Source: Actinoplanes sp. N902-109 (GTDB lineage Bacteria; Actinomycetota; Actinomycetes; Mycobacteriales; Micromonosporaceae). From it: a stretch of DNA of 64,000 nucleotides. This document shows, piece after piece, positions 43,045 through 49,944 of this stretch. The position numbers and the translations under genes are program-made. The DNA lies in assembly GCF_000389965.1 (NCBI RefSeq), contig NC_021191.1, positions 869,501 to 933,500 on the forward strand, in the 5' to 3' direction. The notes under the pieces were generated by a model, which saw nothing but the letters and a program-made list of their open reading frames with translations, ran no database searches and had not been told where the DNA came from. Numbering within the stretch: position 1 is the stretch's first letter; each line of letters begins with the position of its first letter.

Positions 43045-44109
43045 TCAGCTGTGAGCGGTTCGCTTGGCGGCGGCTGCGGCGAGCCGCTCCAGCACTGCCA
43101 CGGTGGGGTCCCAGCCCATGCAGGCGTCGGTGACGCTCTGGCCGTACACCAGATCGCCGGAAAGGTCCTGCCGCCCGGGCACCAGGAAACTCTCCAGCAT
43201 GACGCCGCGGATGCCCTGCTGACCGTTCTCCAGCTGGCCCGCGACGTCGTCGGCCACGATCGGCTGACGCAGGTGGTCCTTGCCGCTGTTGCCGTGCGAG
43301 CAGTCGATCACCACGCGCTCGGGCAGGCCGGCCGCCCGCAGCAGGTCCAGTGCGGCCTCGACGTCCGCGGCGCTGTAGTTGGGTCCCTTGCCGCCGCGCA
43401 GCACCAGGTGGGTGTCCGGGTTGCCGGTGGTGTGCATGATCGCCGGGGTGCCGGACACGTCGATGCCGGGGAAGACGTGCGGCACGGCGGCGGCGTTGAT
43501 CGCGTCGATCGCGGTGCCGATGCTGCCGTCCGGGCGGTTCTTCATGCCGATCGGCATGGACAACCCCGAGGCGAGCTGCCGGTGCACCTGCGACTCCACG
43601 GTACGGGCACCGATCGCGCCCCACGCCACGGTGTCCGCGATGTACTGCGGCGTGATCGGGTCGAGGAACTCCACGGCGACCGGCAGATCCCGTTCCAGCA
43701 CCTGCAGCAGCAGCGCCCGGGCGATCCGCAGCCCCTTGCTCACGTCGCCGCTGCCGTCCAGCCCCGGGTCGTTGATCAAGCCCTTCCAGCCCACCGTCGA
43801 GCGGGGTTTCTCGAAGTACACCCGCATCACGATCAGCAGGTCGTCGGCGAGCCGGGCGGCCTGCTCGCGCAGCCGGTCGGCGTACTCGGCGGCGGCGACC
43901 GGGTCGTGCACCGAGCACGGGCCGACCACCACGAGCAGGCGTTGATCTCGGCCGTTGAGCACGTCTTCGACCTGCCGGCGGCTGTTCAGCACGCTCGCCG
44001 ACAACTCGTGGGTCAACGGCAGCTCGTGGTGCAGCAGCGCGGGGCTCATCAGCGGGACGACCGACTCGATGCGGTGGTCGCTGACGCGCTGGACCTCGGG
44101 GACCGTCAT
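43045..44109 (-). CDS. 3-deoxy-7-phosphoheptulonate (DAHP) synthase, class I AroG/F type
   Basis: 354 residues. First enzyme of the shikimate pathway, joining phosphoenolpyruvate and erythrose-4-phosphate. Family landmarks: VVVGPCSVHDPVAAAEYADR, MRVYFEKPRSTVGWKGLI, GARTVESQVHRQLASGLSMP, the active-site GGKGPNYSA, VIDCSHGNSGKDH and the C-terminal GQSVTDACMGWD. Class I (AroG-like) in length and motif order, unlike the class II form common in actinobacteria. The 200-bp leader carries an aromatic-rich leader peptide and a terminator (see separate entries), so expression should respond to charged Trp/Tyr/Phe tRNA. Confidence 0.95.
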   Translation of the reverse strand: MTVPEVQRVSDHRIESVVPLMSPALLHHELPLTHELSASVLNSRRQVEDVLNGRDQRLLVVVGPCSVHDPVAAAEYADRLREQAARLADDLLIVMRVYFEKPRSTVGWKGLINDPGLDGSGDVSKGLRIARALLLQVLERDLPVAVEFLDPITPQYIADTVAWGAIGARTVESQVHRQLASGLSMPIGMKNRPDGSIGTAIDAINAAAVPHVFPGIDVSGTPAIMHTTGNPDTHLVLRGGKGPNYSAADVEAALDLLRAAGLPERVVIDCSHGNSGKDHLRQPIVADDVAGQLENGQQGIRGVMLESFLVPGRQDLSGDLVYGQSVTDACMGWDPTVAVLERLAAAAAKRTAHS

Positions 44110-44178
44110 GGCGGGTTCCTCCTCCGCCGGCTTCCCCGGGGCCGGCGTCCCCGGGCCATGGGCCGGCTCGTTGCAAAC

Positions 44179-44207
44179 GAAAAGGCAGCGACGTCATGTC
44201 GCTGCCT
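44179..44207 (-). terminator. intrinsic terminator in the DAHP synthase leader (attenuator)
   Basis: AGGCAGCGAC (44207-44198) pairs perfectly with GTCGCTGCCT (44192-44183) across a 5-base loop; TTTTCGTTT follows. It lies about 70 bp upstream of the DAHP synthase start and inside its transcript, where a terminator is only useful for attenuation. Confidence 0.8.
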
Positions 44208-44239
44208 CTGCCGGCCCTGGGGTGTCTCAGGTCATGGGG

Positions 44240-44314
44240 TCATGGCCGAGTCACCGGCTGAGCCGGCCTCGTAAACCACCAATACCAACGGGACACGCGG
44301 TCATGGTAGCCCAT
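44240..44314 (-). CDS. 24-residue leader peptide with a RWYWWF block
   Basis: ATG at 44314 (a GTG precedes it in frame at 44317) opens a 24-codon frame that contains RWYWWF near its middle and ends at TGA 44242-44240, about 33 bp before the terminator stem. Three Trp, two Tyr (one further upstream) and a Phe in so short a peptide point to a ribosome-stalling attenuator sensing aromatic amino acids. Gly/Pro-rich RNA between the frame and the terminator (CCGGCT and AGCCGG, GGGCCGGC) could form the competing hairpin. The start codon's SD is weak (GCGGGTG). Confidence 0.7.
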   Translation of the reverse strand: MGYHDRVSRWYWWFTRPAQPVTRP

Positions 44315-44382
44315 CACCCGCAATGCATGTCCGTCAGCCGGGTACTCGCCACGTGCAAGTTGCGTGTGCTCACATGGGACTC

Positions 44383-44787
44383 ATGAAGGACACGAGCGCT
44401 CCGTACCTCCTCGACGGTCTGGCGGACCTGCCGCCGGCGGCCCGTCGCCAGGCGGTCGAGCTGGTGGTTCTGCGGGTCTGGGAAACCCCGAAGGTGCTGC
44501 TCGGGGAAATCCCGCCGACCCAGGCCCTGGCCGCCGTCGCGGCCATCGCGGCCGGTCTGCCCGGGGCGCAGGGGCGGTCCTGGCTCGACGACCGGCTGCG
44601 CGCCGCGGCGTGCCCGCACGTGACGAGCGAGTTGTCCGGCCGGGCGCTGTGTGCCCTCGACGTGCTGGTGGGCCGTGACCGTGAGTCGGTGCCGTGGCAA
44701 CTGCACGTCTCGGATGGCGAGGCGGCGACGGCGTTACTGGACGACTTGCGGGACGTACTGATGGACGGGTTGCGGCTCGGCTGGTAG
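44383..44787 (+). CDS. small cytoplasmic protein of unknown function
   Basis: 134 residues from ATG at 44383; an ATG at 44374 in the same frame is possible. Helical, acidic (LLDGLADLPPAARRQAVELV, PTQALAAVAAIAAGLPGA). No known motif recognised. It is divergent from the DAHP synthase leader and its last 54 bp overlap the convergent histidine-kinase gene. Confidence 0.55.
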   Translation: MKDTSAPYLLDGLADLPPAARRQAVELVVLRVWETPKVLLGEIPPTQALAAVAAIAAGLPGAQGRSWLDDRLRAAACPHVTSELSGRALCALDVLVGRDRESVPWQLHVSDGEAATALLDDLRDVLMDGLRLGW

Positions 44788-46305
44788 GTGACCGGTCAGC
44801 GGCAGTCGCACGATGAACTCGGTGCGGCCGGGCACGCTGTGGACCCCGACGGTGCCGCCGTGCGCGGTCGCCACCGCGTGCACGATCGACAGGCCCAGGC
44901 CGGTGCTGCCGGCCGCCCGTGAGCGGGAGCTGTCCCCACGGGCGAACCGCTTGAAGATGTGCGGCTGCAGCTCCGCCGGGATGCCCGGGCCGAAGTCGGT
45001 GACCCGCAGCACGGCGGCATCCGGCTCGGCGGCGACCCCGACCACCACCGTGGTGCCCTCCGGGGTGTGCGTGCGTGCATTGGCCAGCAGGTTGGCCAGC
45101 ACCTGGTGCAGCCGCTGGCCGTCGCCGTACACAGTGACCGGTTCGTCCGGCAGGTCGAGCTGCCAGTCGTGCCGCGGCCCGGCGGCGTGGGCGTCGCTCA
45201 CCGCGTCCACCACCAGCATGGTCAGGTCCACCGGGTCGTGCGCGAGCGGGCGGCCGGCGTCCAGCCGGGCCAGCAGCAGCAGATCCTCCACCAGTGCGGT
45301 CATCCGCAGCGCCTCGGATTCCACCCGTCGCATGACATGACTGATTTCATCCGGTACGGGCTGACGACTGCGCCGGCTCAGCTCCGCGTAGCCCCGGATG
45401 GCCGCGAGCGGGGTGCGCAACTCGTGACTGGCGTCCGCGACGAACTGGCGGACCTGCATCTCGCTGGCGTGCCGGGCCTCCAGCGCGTTGCCGACGTGGT
45501 CCAGCATCCGGTTCAGCGCCGCGCCGACCGCGCCGACCTCGGTCCGGGGATCGGTGTCGGCCTGCGGCACCCGCTGGGCCAGTTCGACCTCACCGCGGTC
45601 CAGCCGCAGCTCGGAGACCCGGGTGGCGGTGGACGCGACCCGGTTGAGCGGCTTGAGCGTGCGCCGGATGATGACCGCACCGGCCCAGCCGGCGACGAGC
45701 AGCGCGACCAGCACCGCCCCGCCGGTCACGAGCGCGACGGTGAGCAGCGTGAACGTGGTGTCCTTGAGCGGCAGCGCGGCGATGACCACGCCGTTGTCGG
45801 TCAGCCGGGACAGCACGCGGTAGTCGCCGTAGGAATCGAGGTTCACATCGACCGGGACGTTGTTCGGGGTGACGCCGCGCAGCAGGGCGATGGTGGCCGC
45901 GGGCAGGTCGGTGGTCCCGTTCTGGAAGACGCCGTCGTCGTCCCGGACGAGCCCGACGATGCCGCCCTGCTGCACCGCACCGGTCGGGCTGAGCTTGAGG
46001 AAGATCGAGTCCTGCTGGGCGCCCGGGGGCAGCCGGAACTGCCCGCCGTCGGGCGGTCGCTGCTTGTCCGGGCTGTACTGCGGGTTGAAGGTGAAGTTCT
46101 TGGGCCGGTTCTGCGCCAGGTTCGTGGTCTCCTGCAGCCGGTTGTCGAGCTGCTGGTACAGCGACTTGTGCAGGTAGATCTCGGCCGTGGCGCCCACCAC
46201 CAGGCCGAGCAGCACCAGCAGGGCGACCATGATGGCGATCAGCCGGGTGCGCAGCGACCAGCCCGCCGGCGAGCGCCAGCGGGCCGGGCGGTGGACGACG
46301 GTCAC
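44734..46305 (-). CDS. membrane sensor histidine kinase with HAMP, OmpR-partner type
   Basis: 523 residues from GTG at 46305. Two membrane helices (about 22-44 and 185-205) flank an exported sensor of about 140 residues. A HAMP linker (RTLKPLNRVASTATRVSEL) follows, then the dimer/phospho-acceptor helix VADASHELRTPLAAIRGY (His) and an ATPase domain with N box (LANLLANARTHTPEG), G1 (VTDFGPGIP), F box (FKRFARGDSSRS) and G2 (GLGLSIV). It follows the regulator gene by one base, so the two form a two-component pair. Similar pairs next to GT39/GtrA genes suggest envelope-stress control. Confidence 0.93.
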   Translation of the reverse strand: MTVVHRPARWRSPAGWSLRTRLIAIMVALLVLLGLVVGATAEIYLHKSLYQQLDNRLQETTNLAQNRPKNFTFNPQYSPDKQRPPDGGQFRLPPGAQQDSIFLKLSPTGAVQQGGIVGLVRDDDGVFQNGTTDLPAATIALLRGVTPNNVPVDVNLDSYGDYRVLSRLTDNGVVIAALPLKDTTFTLLTVALVTGGAVLVALLVAGWAGAVIIRRTLKPLNRVASTATRVSELRLDRGEVELAQRVPQADTDPRTEVGAVGAALNRMLDHVGNALEARHASEMQVRQFVADASHELRTPLAAIRGYAELSRRSRQPVPDEISHVMRRVESEALRMTALVEDLLLLARLDAGRPLAHDPVDLTMLVVDAVSDAHAAGPRHDWQLDLPDEPVTVYGDGQRLHQVLANLLANARTHTPEGTTVVVGVAAEPDAAVLRVTDFGPGIPAELQPHIFKRFARGDSSRSRAAGSTGLGLSIVHAVATAHGGTVGVHSVPGRTEFIVRLPLTGHLPAEPQPVHQYVPQVVQ

Positions 46306-46306
46306 G

Positions 46307-47038
46307 TCAGTCCGCCGGCTTCAGCACGTAACCCGCACCGCGCATGGTGTGGATCATCGGTGCCCGGCCGGCGTCGATCTTCTTGCGCAGGTACGAGATG
46401 TACAGCTCGACGACGTTGGCCTGACCGCCGAAGTCGTAGTTCCACACCCGGTCGAGGATCTGGCTCTTGCTGAGCACCCGGCGCGGGTTGCGCATCAGGT
46501 AGCGCAGCAGCTCGAACTCCGTCGCGGTGACGCTGACCAGGGCGCCGCCGCGGCGTACCTCGTGGCTGTCCTCGTCCAGTGCCAGGTCGCCGACGATCAG
46601 CTGGGAGTCCGTACGCATCGGCGAGCGGCCCATCCGGCGCATCAGCCCGCGCAGCCGGGCGACGACCTCCTCCAGGCTGAACGGCTTGGTCACGTAGTCG
46701 TCGCCGCCCGCGGTGAGCCCGGTGATCCGGTCCTCGACCGAGTCCTTGGCGGTCAGGAACAGCACCGGCACGTCGGGGGACTCCCCGCGCAGCCGGCGCA
46801 GCACCTCCAGCCCGTCGATGTCGGGCAGCATCATGTCGAGCACGACGGCGTCGGGGCGGAAGTCGCGGGCGGTCCGGACGGCGGTCTGGCCGTCACCGGC
46901 GCTGCGCACCTCCCAGCCCTCGTAACGCAGGGCCATCGACAGCAGCTCGGCGAGCGTGGGCTCGTCGTCCACCACGAGCACCCGGACGGGACCGCCGTCG
47001 GGGCGGCGGAGGTCGCTGCTGGTGTCTGCGTTCGCCAT
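46307..47038 (-). CDS. OmpR-family response regulator
   Basis: 243 residues from ATG at 47038, preferred because GGGGGC lies six bases upstream (an in-frame ATG at 47044 is too close to it). Receiver: VRVLVVDDEPTLAELL, phospho-Asp in AVVLDMMLPDIDG, FLTAKDSVEDRI, and YVTKPFSLEEV. DNA-binding winged helix: HEVRRGGALVSVTATEFELL, SKSQILDRVWNYDFGGQANV, ELYISYLRKKID and HTMRGAGYVLKPAD. It is the partner of the kinase that starts one base downstream. Confidence 0.94.
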   Translation of the reverse strand: MANADTSSDLRRPDGGPVRVLVVDDEPTLAELLSMALRYEGWEVRSAGDGQTAVRTARDFRPDAVVLDMMLPDIDGLEVLRRLRGESPDVPVLFLTAKDSVEDRITGLTAGGDDYVTKPFSLEEVVARLRGLMRRMGRSPMRTDSQLIVGDLALDEDSHEVRRGGALVSVTATEFELLRYLMRNPRRVLSKSQILDRVWNYDFGGQANVVELYISYLRKKIDAGRAPMIHTMRGAGYVLKPAD

Positions 47039-47131
47039 GGTCATGCCCCCACTGTCATGGGCGTGGCTTTGTGCCGCCTTTCCGCTTCCTGTGTAGCACC
47101 TGTGTGTTCCGTGCACAGCCTGGCTACGGTT

Positions 47132-48295
47132 TCAGAGCGACACGACCAGCCGGTTGAGCCGCCAGGTGCCGGGGTCGGGCACGTGCTCGGCGGTCACCAC
47201 GCTCATGGCCGGGAAGCGGTGCAGCAGGGCCGCCAGGGCTACCTCGATCTCCACCCGGGCGAGCGCCGCGCCGAGGCAGAAGTGCGGGCCGTGGGCGTAC
47301 CCGAGGTGGGCCGGTCCGGACCGCCGCAGGTCGAGCCGGTCCGGATCGGCGAAGGCCCGGGGGTCGCGGTTGGCGCAGGCGAGGGCCGCGACGACGGGCT
47401 CACCCCGGCCGATCCGGACGCCGCCGAGCTCGACGTCCTCCCGGGGGAACCGGGGCAGGCTCAGCGGCTGCGGGCTGCACCAGCGGGTCAATTCCTCGAC
47501 GGCCGCGGGCAGCAGGCTCGGGTCGGCGCGCAGCGCGGCCAGCTCGCCGGGGTGCCGCAGCAGTGCCTCGACGGCGTTGGCGAGCAGGTTGGCCGGGGTC
47601 TGACCGGCCAGCACGAGGTGCCAGACGAGGGTGACCAGCTCGACCTCGCTCAACCGGCCCGCATCGCCGGCGCTGATGCCGATGAGCTCGGACAGCAGGT
47701 CGTCGCCGGGCTCGGCGGTGCGGCGCGCCACCGCCCCGGCGGCGTCCTGGATGATCGCCGGTATCGCGGCGCTGTACGCCTCCAGGTCGACGGCGGAGAT
47801 CGCGGCACCGTAGCCCCGCCACGCGGCCCGGTCTCGCTCCGGGATCCCGACCAGCTCGCAGATCACGTCGATCGGCAACGGCCGGGCGACGGCGCCGACC
47901 AGCTCGACCTCACCGGTCGCGGGCAGCTCGGCCAGCAGGGCGTCGACGATCCGTTCGATCCGGGGGCGGAACGCGGCGGCCCGCCGGGCGGTGAAGGCGG
48001 GTGACACCAGCCGGCGCAGGCGGGCGTGCTCCGGCGGCTCCAGCTCCGTCATCGTGCGCATGTACCGCCGGCAGTGCTCGGGCACGGCGGGGCGCAGGAA
48101 GGTGTTGGCGGTCAGCTCGAAGCGCTCGTCGGCGAGCATCGTCTTCGCGTCGTCGTACCTGGTTACGGCCCACATGAAGCCGAAGCCGGGCGTGACCAGG
48201 CGGGCCACCGGGCCGGCTTCCCGGGCCTGGGCATAGGCCGTAAGCGGATCGCCCAGCACCGCCGGATCGGACACGTCAATCTCGCATACGCTCAT
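47132..48295 (-). CDS. cytochrome P450, CYP107-like
   Basis: 387 residues. K-helix ExxR (EELTRWCSP), PERF-region analogue (FADPDRLDLRR), and heme loop YAHGPHFCLGAALARVEI with the axial Cys near residue 338. The I-helix reads LVLAGQTPANLL, which lacks the acidic residue of the usual AGx(D/E)T and is one residue shorter there; oxygen activation may depend on another proton route. Substrate unknown. It is divergent from a TetR-like gene with a 23-bp palindrome between them, so the pair is likely a regulated oxidation module. Ferredoxin partners are not encoded nearby. Confidence 0.92.
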   Translation of the reverse strand: MSVCEIDVSDPAVLGDPLTAYAQAREAGPVARLVTPGFGFMWAVTRYDDAKTMLADERFELTANTFLRPAVPEHCRRYMRTMTELEPPEHARLRRLVSPAFTARRAAAFRPRIERIVDALLAELPATGEVELVGAVARPLPIDVICELVGIPERDRAAWRGYGAAISAVDLEAYSAAIPAIIQDAAGAVARRTAEPGDDLLSELIGISAGDAGRLSEVELVTLVWHLVLAGQTPANLLANAVEALLRHPGELAALRADPSLLPAAVEELTRWCSPQPLSLPRFPREDVELGGVRIGRGEPVVAALACANRDPRAFADPDRLDLRRSGPAHLGYAHGPHFCLGAALARVEIEVALAALLHRFPAMSVVTAEHVPDPGTWRLNRLVVSL

Positions 48296-48306
48296 CAGAT
48301 GCCAAT

Positions 48307-48329
48307 CTCAGATGTTCACAACATTTGAG
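48307..48329. promoter_or_regulatory. TetR-type operator between P450 and TetR genes
   Basis: Arms CTCAGATGTT (48307-48316) and AACATTTGAG (48320-48329) are complementary at 9 of 10 positions around a 3-bp centre CAC. It ends at 48329 and begins 12 bp before the P450 ATG (48295), so a bound dimer would cover the P450 leader and likely the start of the regulator's promoter. Confidence 0.72.
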
Positions 48330-48389
48330 TGCCGACGGTATCGTCCAGCAGCACGCAAGGCAATGGCGAACGACGGCGACGAGGTGGCG

Positions 48390-49460
48390 ATGGCCCGGCT
48401 CAGCAGGGCAGAGATGCAGGAGAACAACCGGGCCCGGGTGCTCACCGCGGCACGTGCCGAGTTCACCGAGCGCGGATACCGCGACACCAAGATCGATCAG
48501 ATCGCCGAGCGGGCCGAGCTGACCCGGGGCGCGGTCTACTCGAACTTCCCGGGTAAGCGGGCGCTCTATTTCGCCGTCCTGGCCCAGGTCGCCGCGGAGG
48601 CGGCCGAGCCGGAATTCCCGCCGACGGCGCGGACCACCGGCCAGGCGCTTGCCGACTTCGCCCGGGCATGGCTGGCCCGGCTGCCGATGGCGCTCGACGA
48701 CCCGCACAGCACCGCCCGGCTGGGCCGTGACCTGCTGCCGGAGATCATGGCCGACGAGCGCACCCGGTTACCGTTCGCCCAGCTCACCAAGCTGAGCGCG
48801 ATCGTCCTCGGCGCTGGTCTCGAGGCGCTGGCGGGGACACCGGGGGCACGGATGGTGCGGGCGGCCGAGGTCGCGCTGACCATGCTGTACGGAGCCGGTC
48901 AGCTGGCCGCCGCAGCGCCCGGGTTCGGCGAGCCGTTCGCGGTGGTCGGCGCGTGCGCCCAGCTCGCCGGGCTCGACACCGAGGACCGGTGGCAGGCCGC
49001 GCACCTGCCGTACGTGGCCCCGGCTCGCCCGGATGGCCGGCCCTGGACGCCGCCGGCCGGCACGGATGCGCTGCGGGCCGAGCCGGTCGCGCTGACCGGC
49101 GACGGCGTGGTGGCAGTGCTCGGCCTGCACCGGCTGGGTGCCGTCGAGGAGGCGTTGCGCGCCGCGCCCGCGGCCGGTGCCGTGACGCTTGCGGTCGTGA
49201 CCGGGGCCCCGGCTGAGCTGGGCCCGCTGGCCCGGCTCGTGCTCACCGAGCTGCGCACCGGGCTGCGGGCGGCGCTGCCGGGGGCGGCCTGGCCGCGGCT
49301 GCGGATCGTGCCCGACGAGTCCGGTGTGCTGGCCGCGGCGGCCGGGGTGCCCGCGGTCAGCGACGCCACCGAGAGCGCGGTGCGGATCGCCTCCGGCCGG
49401 ATCGTGGCCCGGGCCGACGGCTACGGTGCCTGTCATGCCGCCGCCTCCTGGGCCGGTTGA
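48390..49460 (+). CDS. TetR family regulator with C-terminal thioredoxin-like extension
   Basis: 356 residues from ATG at 48390 (GAGG five bases upstream); an ATG at 48363 is the alternative. HTH: ARVLTAARAEFTERGYRDTK, IDQIAERAELTRGAVYSNFP and GKRALYFAVLAQVA. Typical TetR length ends near residue 200. The last ~140 residues (VALTGDGVVAVLGLHR, AGAVTLAVVTGAPAEL, LRIVPDESGVLAAAAGVPAV, SGRIVARADGYGACHAA) look like a thioredoxin/AhpC-type fold: beta-strands, a PD-x-D loop and a Gly-rich end, but no CxxC pair. Divergent from the P450 with a shared palindrome. Confidence 0.8.
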   Translation: MARLSRAEMQENNRARVLTAARAEFTERGYRDTKIDQIAERAELTRGAVYSNFPGKRALYFAVLAQVAAEAAEPEFPPTARTTGQALADFARAWLARLPMALDDPHSTARLGRDLLPEIMADERTRLPFAQLTKLSAIVLGAGLEALAGTPGARMVRAAEVALTMLYGAGQLAAAAPGFGEPFAVVGACAQLAGLDTEDRWQAAHLPYVAPARPDGRPWTPPAGTDALRAEPVALTGDGVVAVLGLHRLGAVEEALRAAPAAGAVTLAVVTGAPAELGPLARLVLTELRTGLRAALPGAAWPRLRIVPDESGVLAAAAGVPAVSDATESAVRIASGRIVARADGYGACHAAASWAG

Positions 49461-49462
49461 CG

Positions 49463-49921
49463 TCAGTCCATCGACGGGAGGTCGAGGTTCATCGCCGTGG
49501 CCGAGAGCGTGAGCATCAGCGCGAACAGGGCGAAACCGGCGAACACCAGCCCGGCGACGATGGCGACCACGGACCCGCCCGAGCTGTTGCGCGCCCGCTG
49601 TGCCCGGTCCGGCGTGGCCGGGTCGTACACGACGTCGACGTGGCTGTTGGCGAGGTGTGAACGGCGGCTGCGGGCGTTCTGCAGCACCGTGGTGATGTCG
49701 CGGCCGTCGACCGTACGGAACCGGACAACCGGGAGGAACAGCATGCCGCCGTCGCTGAGCGATTGCATCTGGTTGTCGACCACGACCCCGGTGACCTGAC
49801 TGCCCACCTTGGCGAGGTGCCGGGCGCGCAGCCAGCCGCGGATGCCGACGACGATCAGCGTCATGCCGACCAGCAGCGGGACGCCGACCACGACGACGCC
49901 GACCAGGACCGAGATTCCCAT
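49463..49921 (-). CDS. DUF3592 membrane protein
   Basis: 152 residues. An N-terminal membrane helix (LVGVVVVGVPLLVGMTLIVV), an exported/cytosolic DUF3592 core (VTGVVVDNQMQSL, PVVRFRTVDGRDIT, NSHVDVVYDPATPDRAQ) and a second membrane helix near the end (AGLVFAGFALFALMLTL). The core is the standard beta-domain of the family, whose function is not known. It ends 2 bp after the TetR stop, convergent. Confidence 0.85.
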   Translation of the reverse strand: MGISVLVGVVVVGVPLLVGMTLIVVGIRGWLRARHLAKVGSQVTGVVVDNQMQSLSDGGMLFLPVVRFRTVDGRDITTVLQNARSRRSHLANSHVDVVYDPATPDRAQRARNSSGGSVVAIVAGLVFAGFALFALMLTLSATAMNLDLPSMD

Positions 49922-49944
49922 GCGCGCACGGTACCGGCAGGGCG

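Noticed and set aside
44251..44302. Alternative 17-codon leader frame from the ATG at 44303
   Set aside because: It overlaps the aromatic-rich frame in another phase and has no regulatory amino-acid run; the RWYWWF frame is the better reading.
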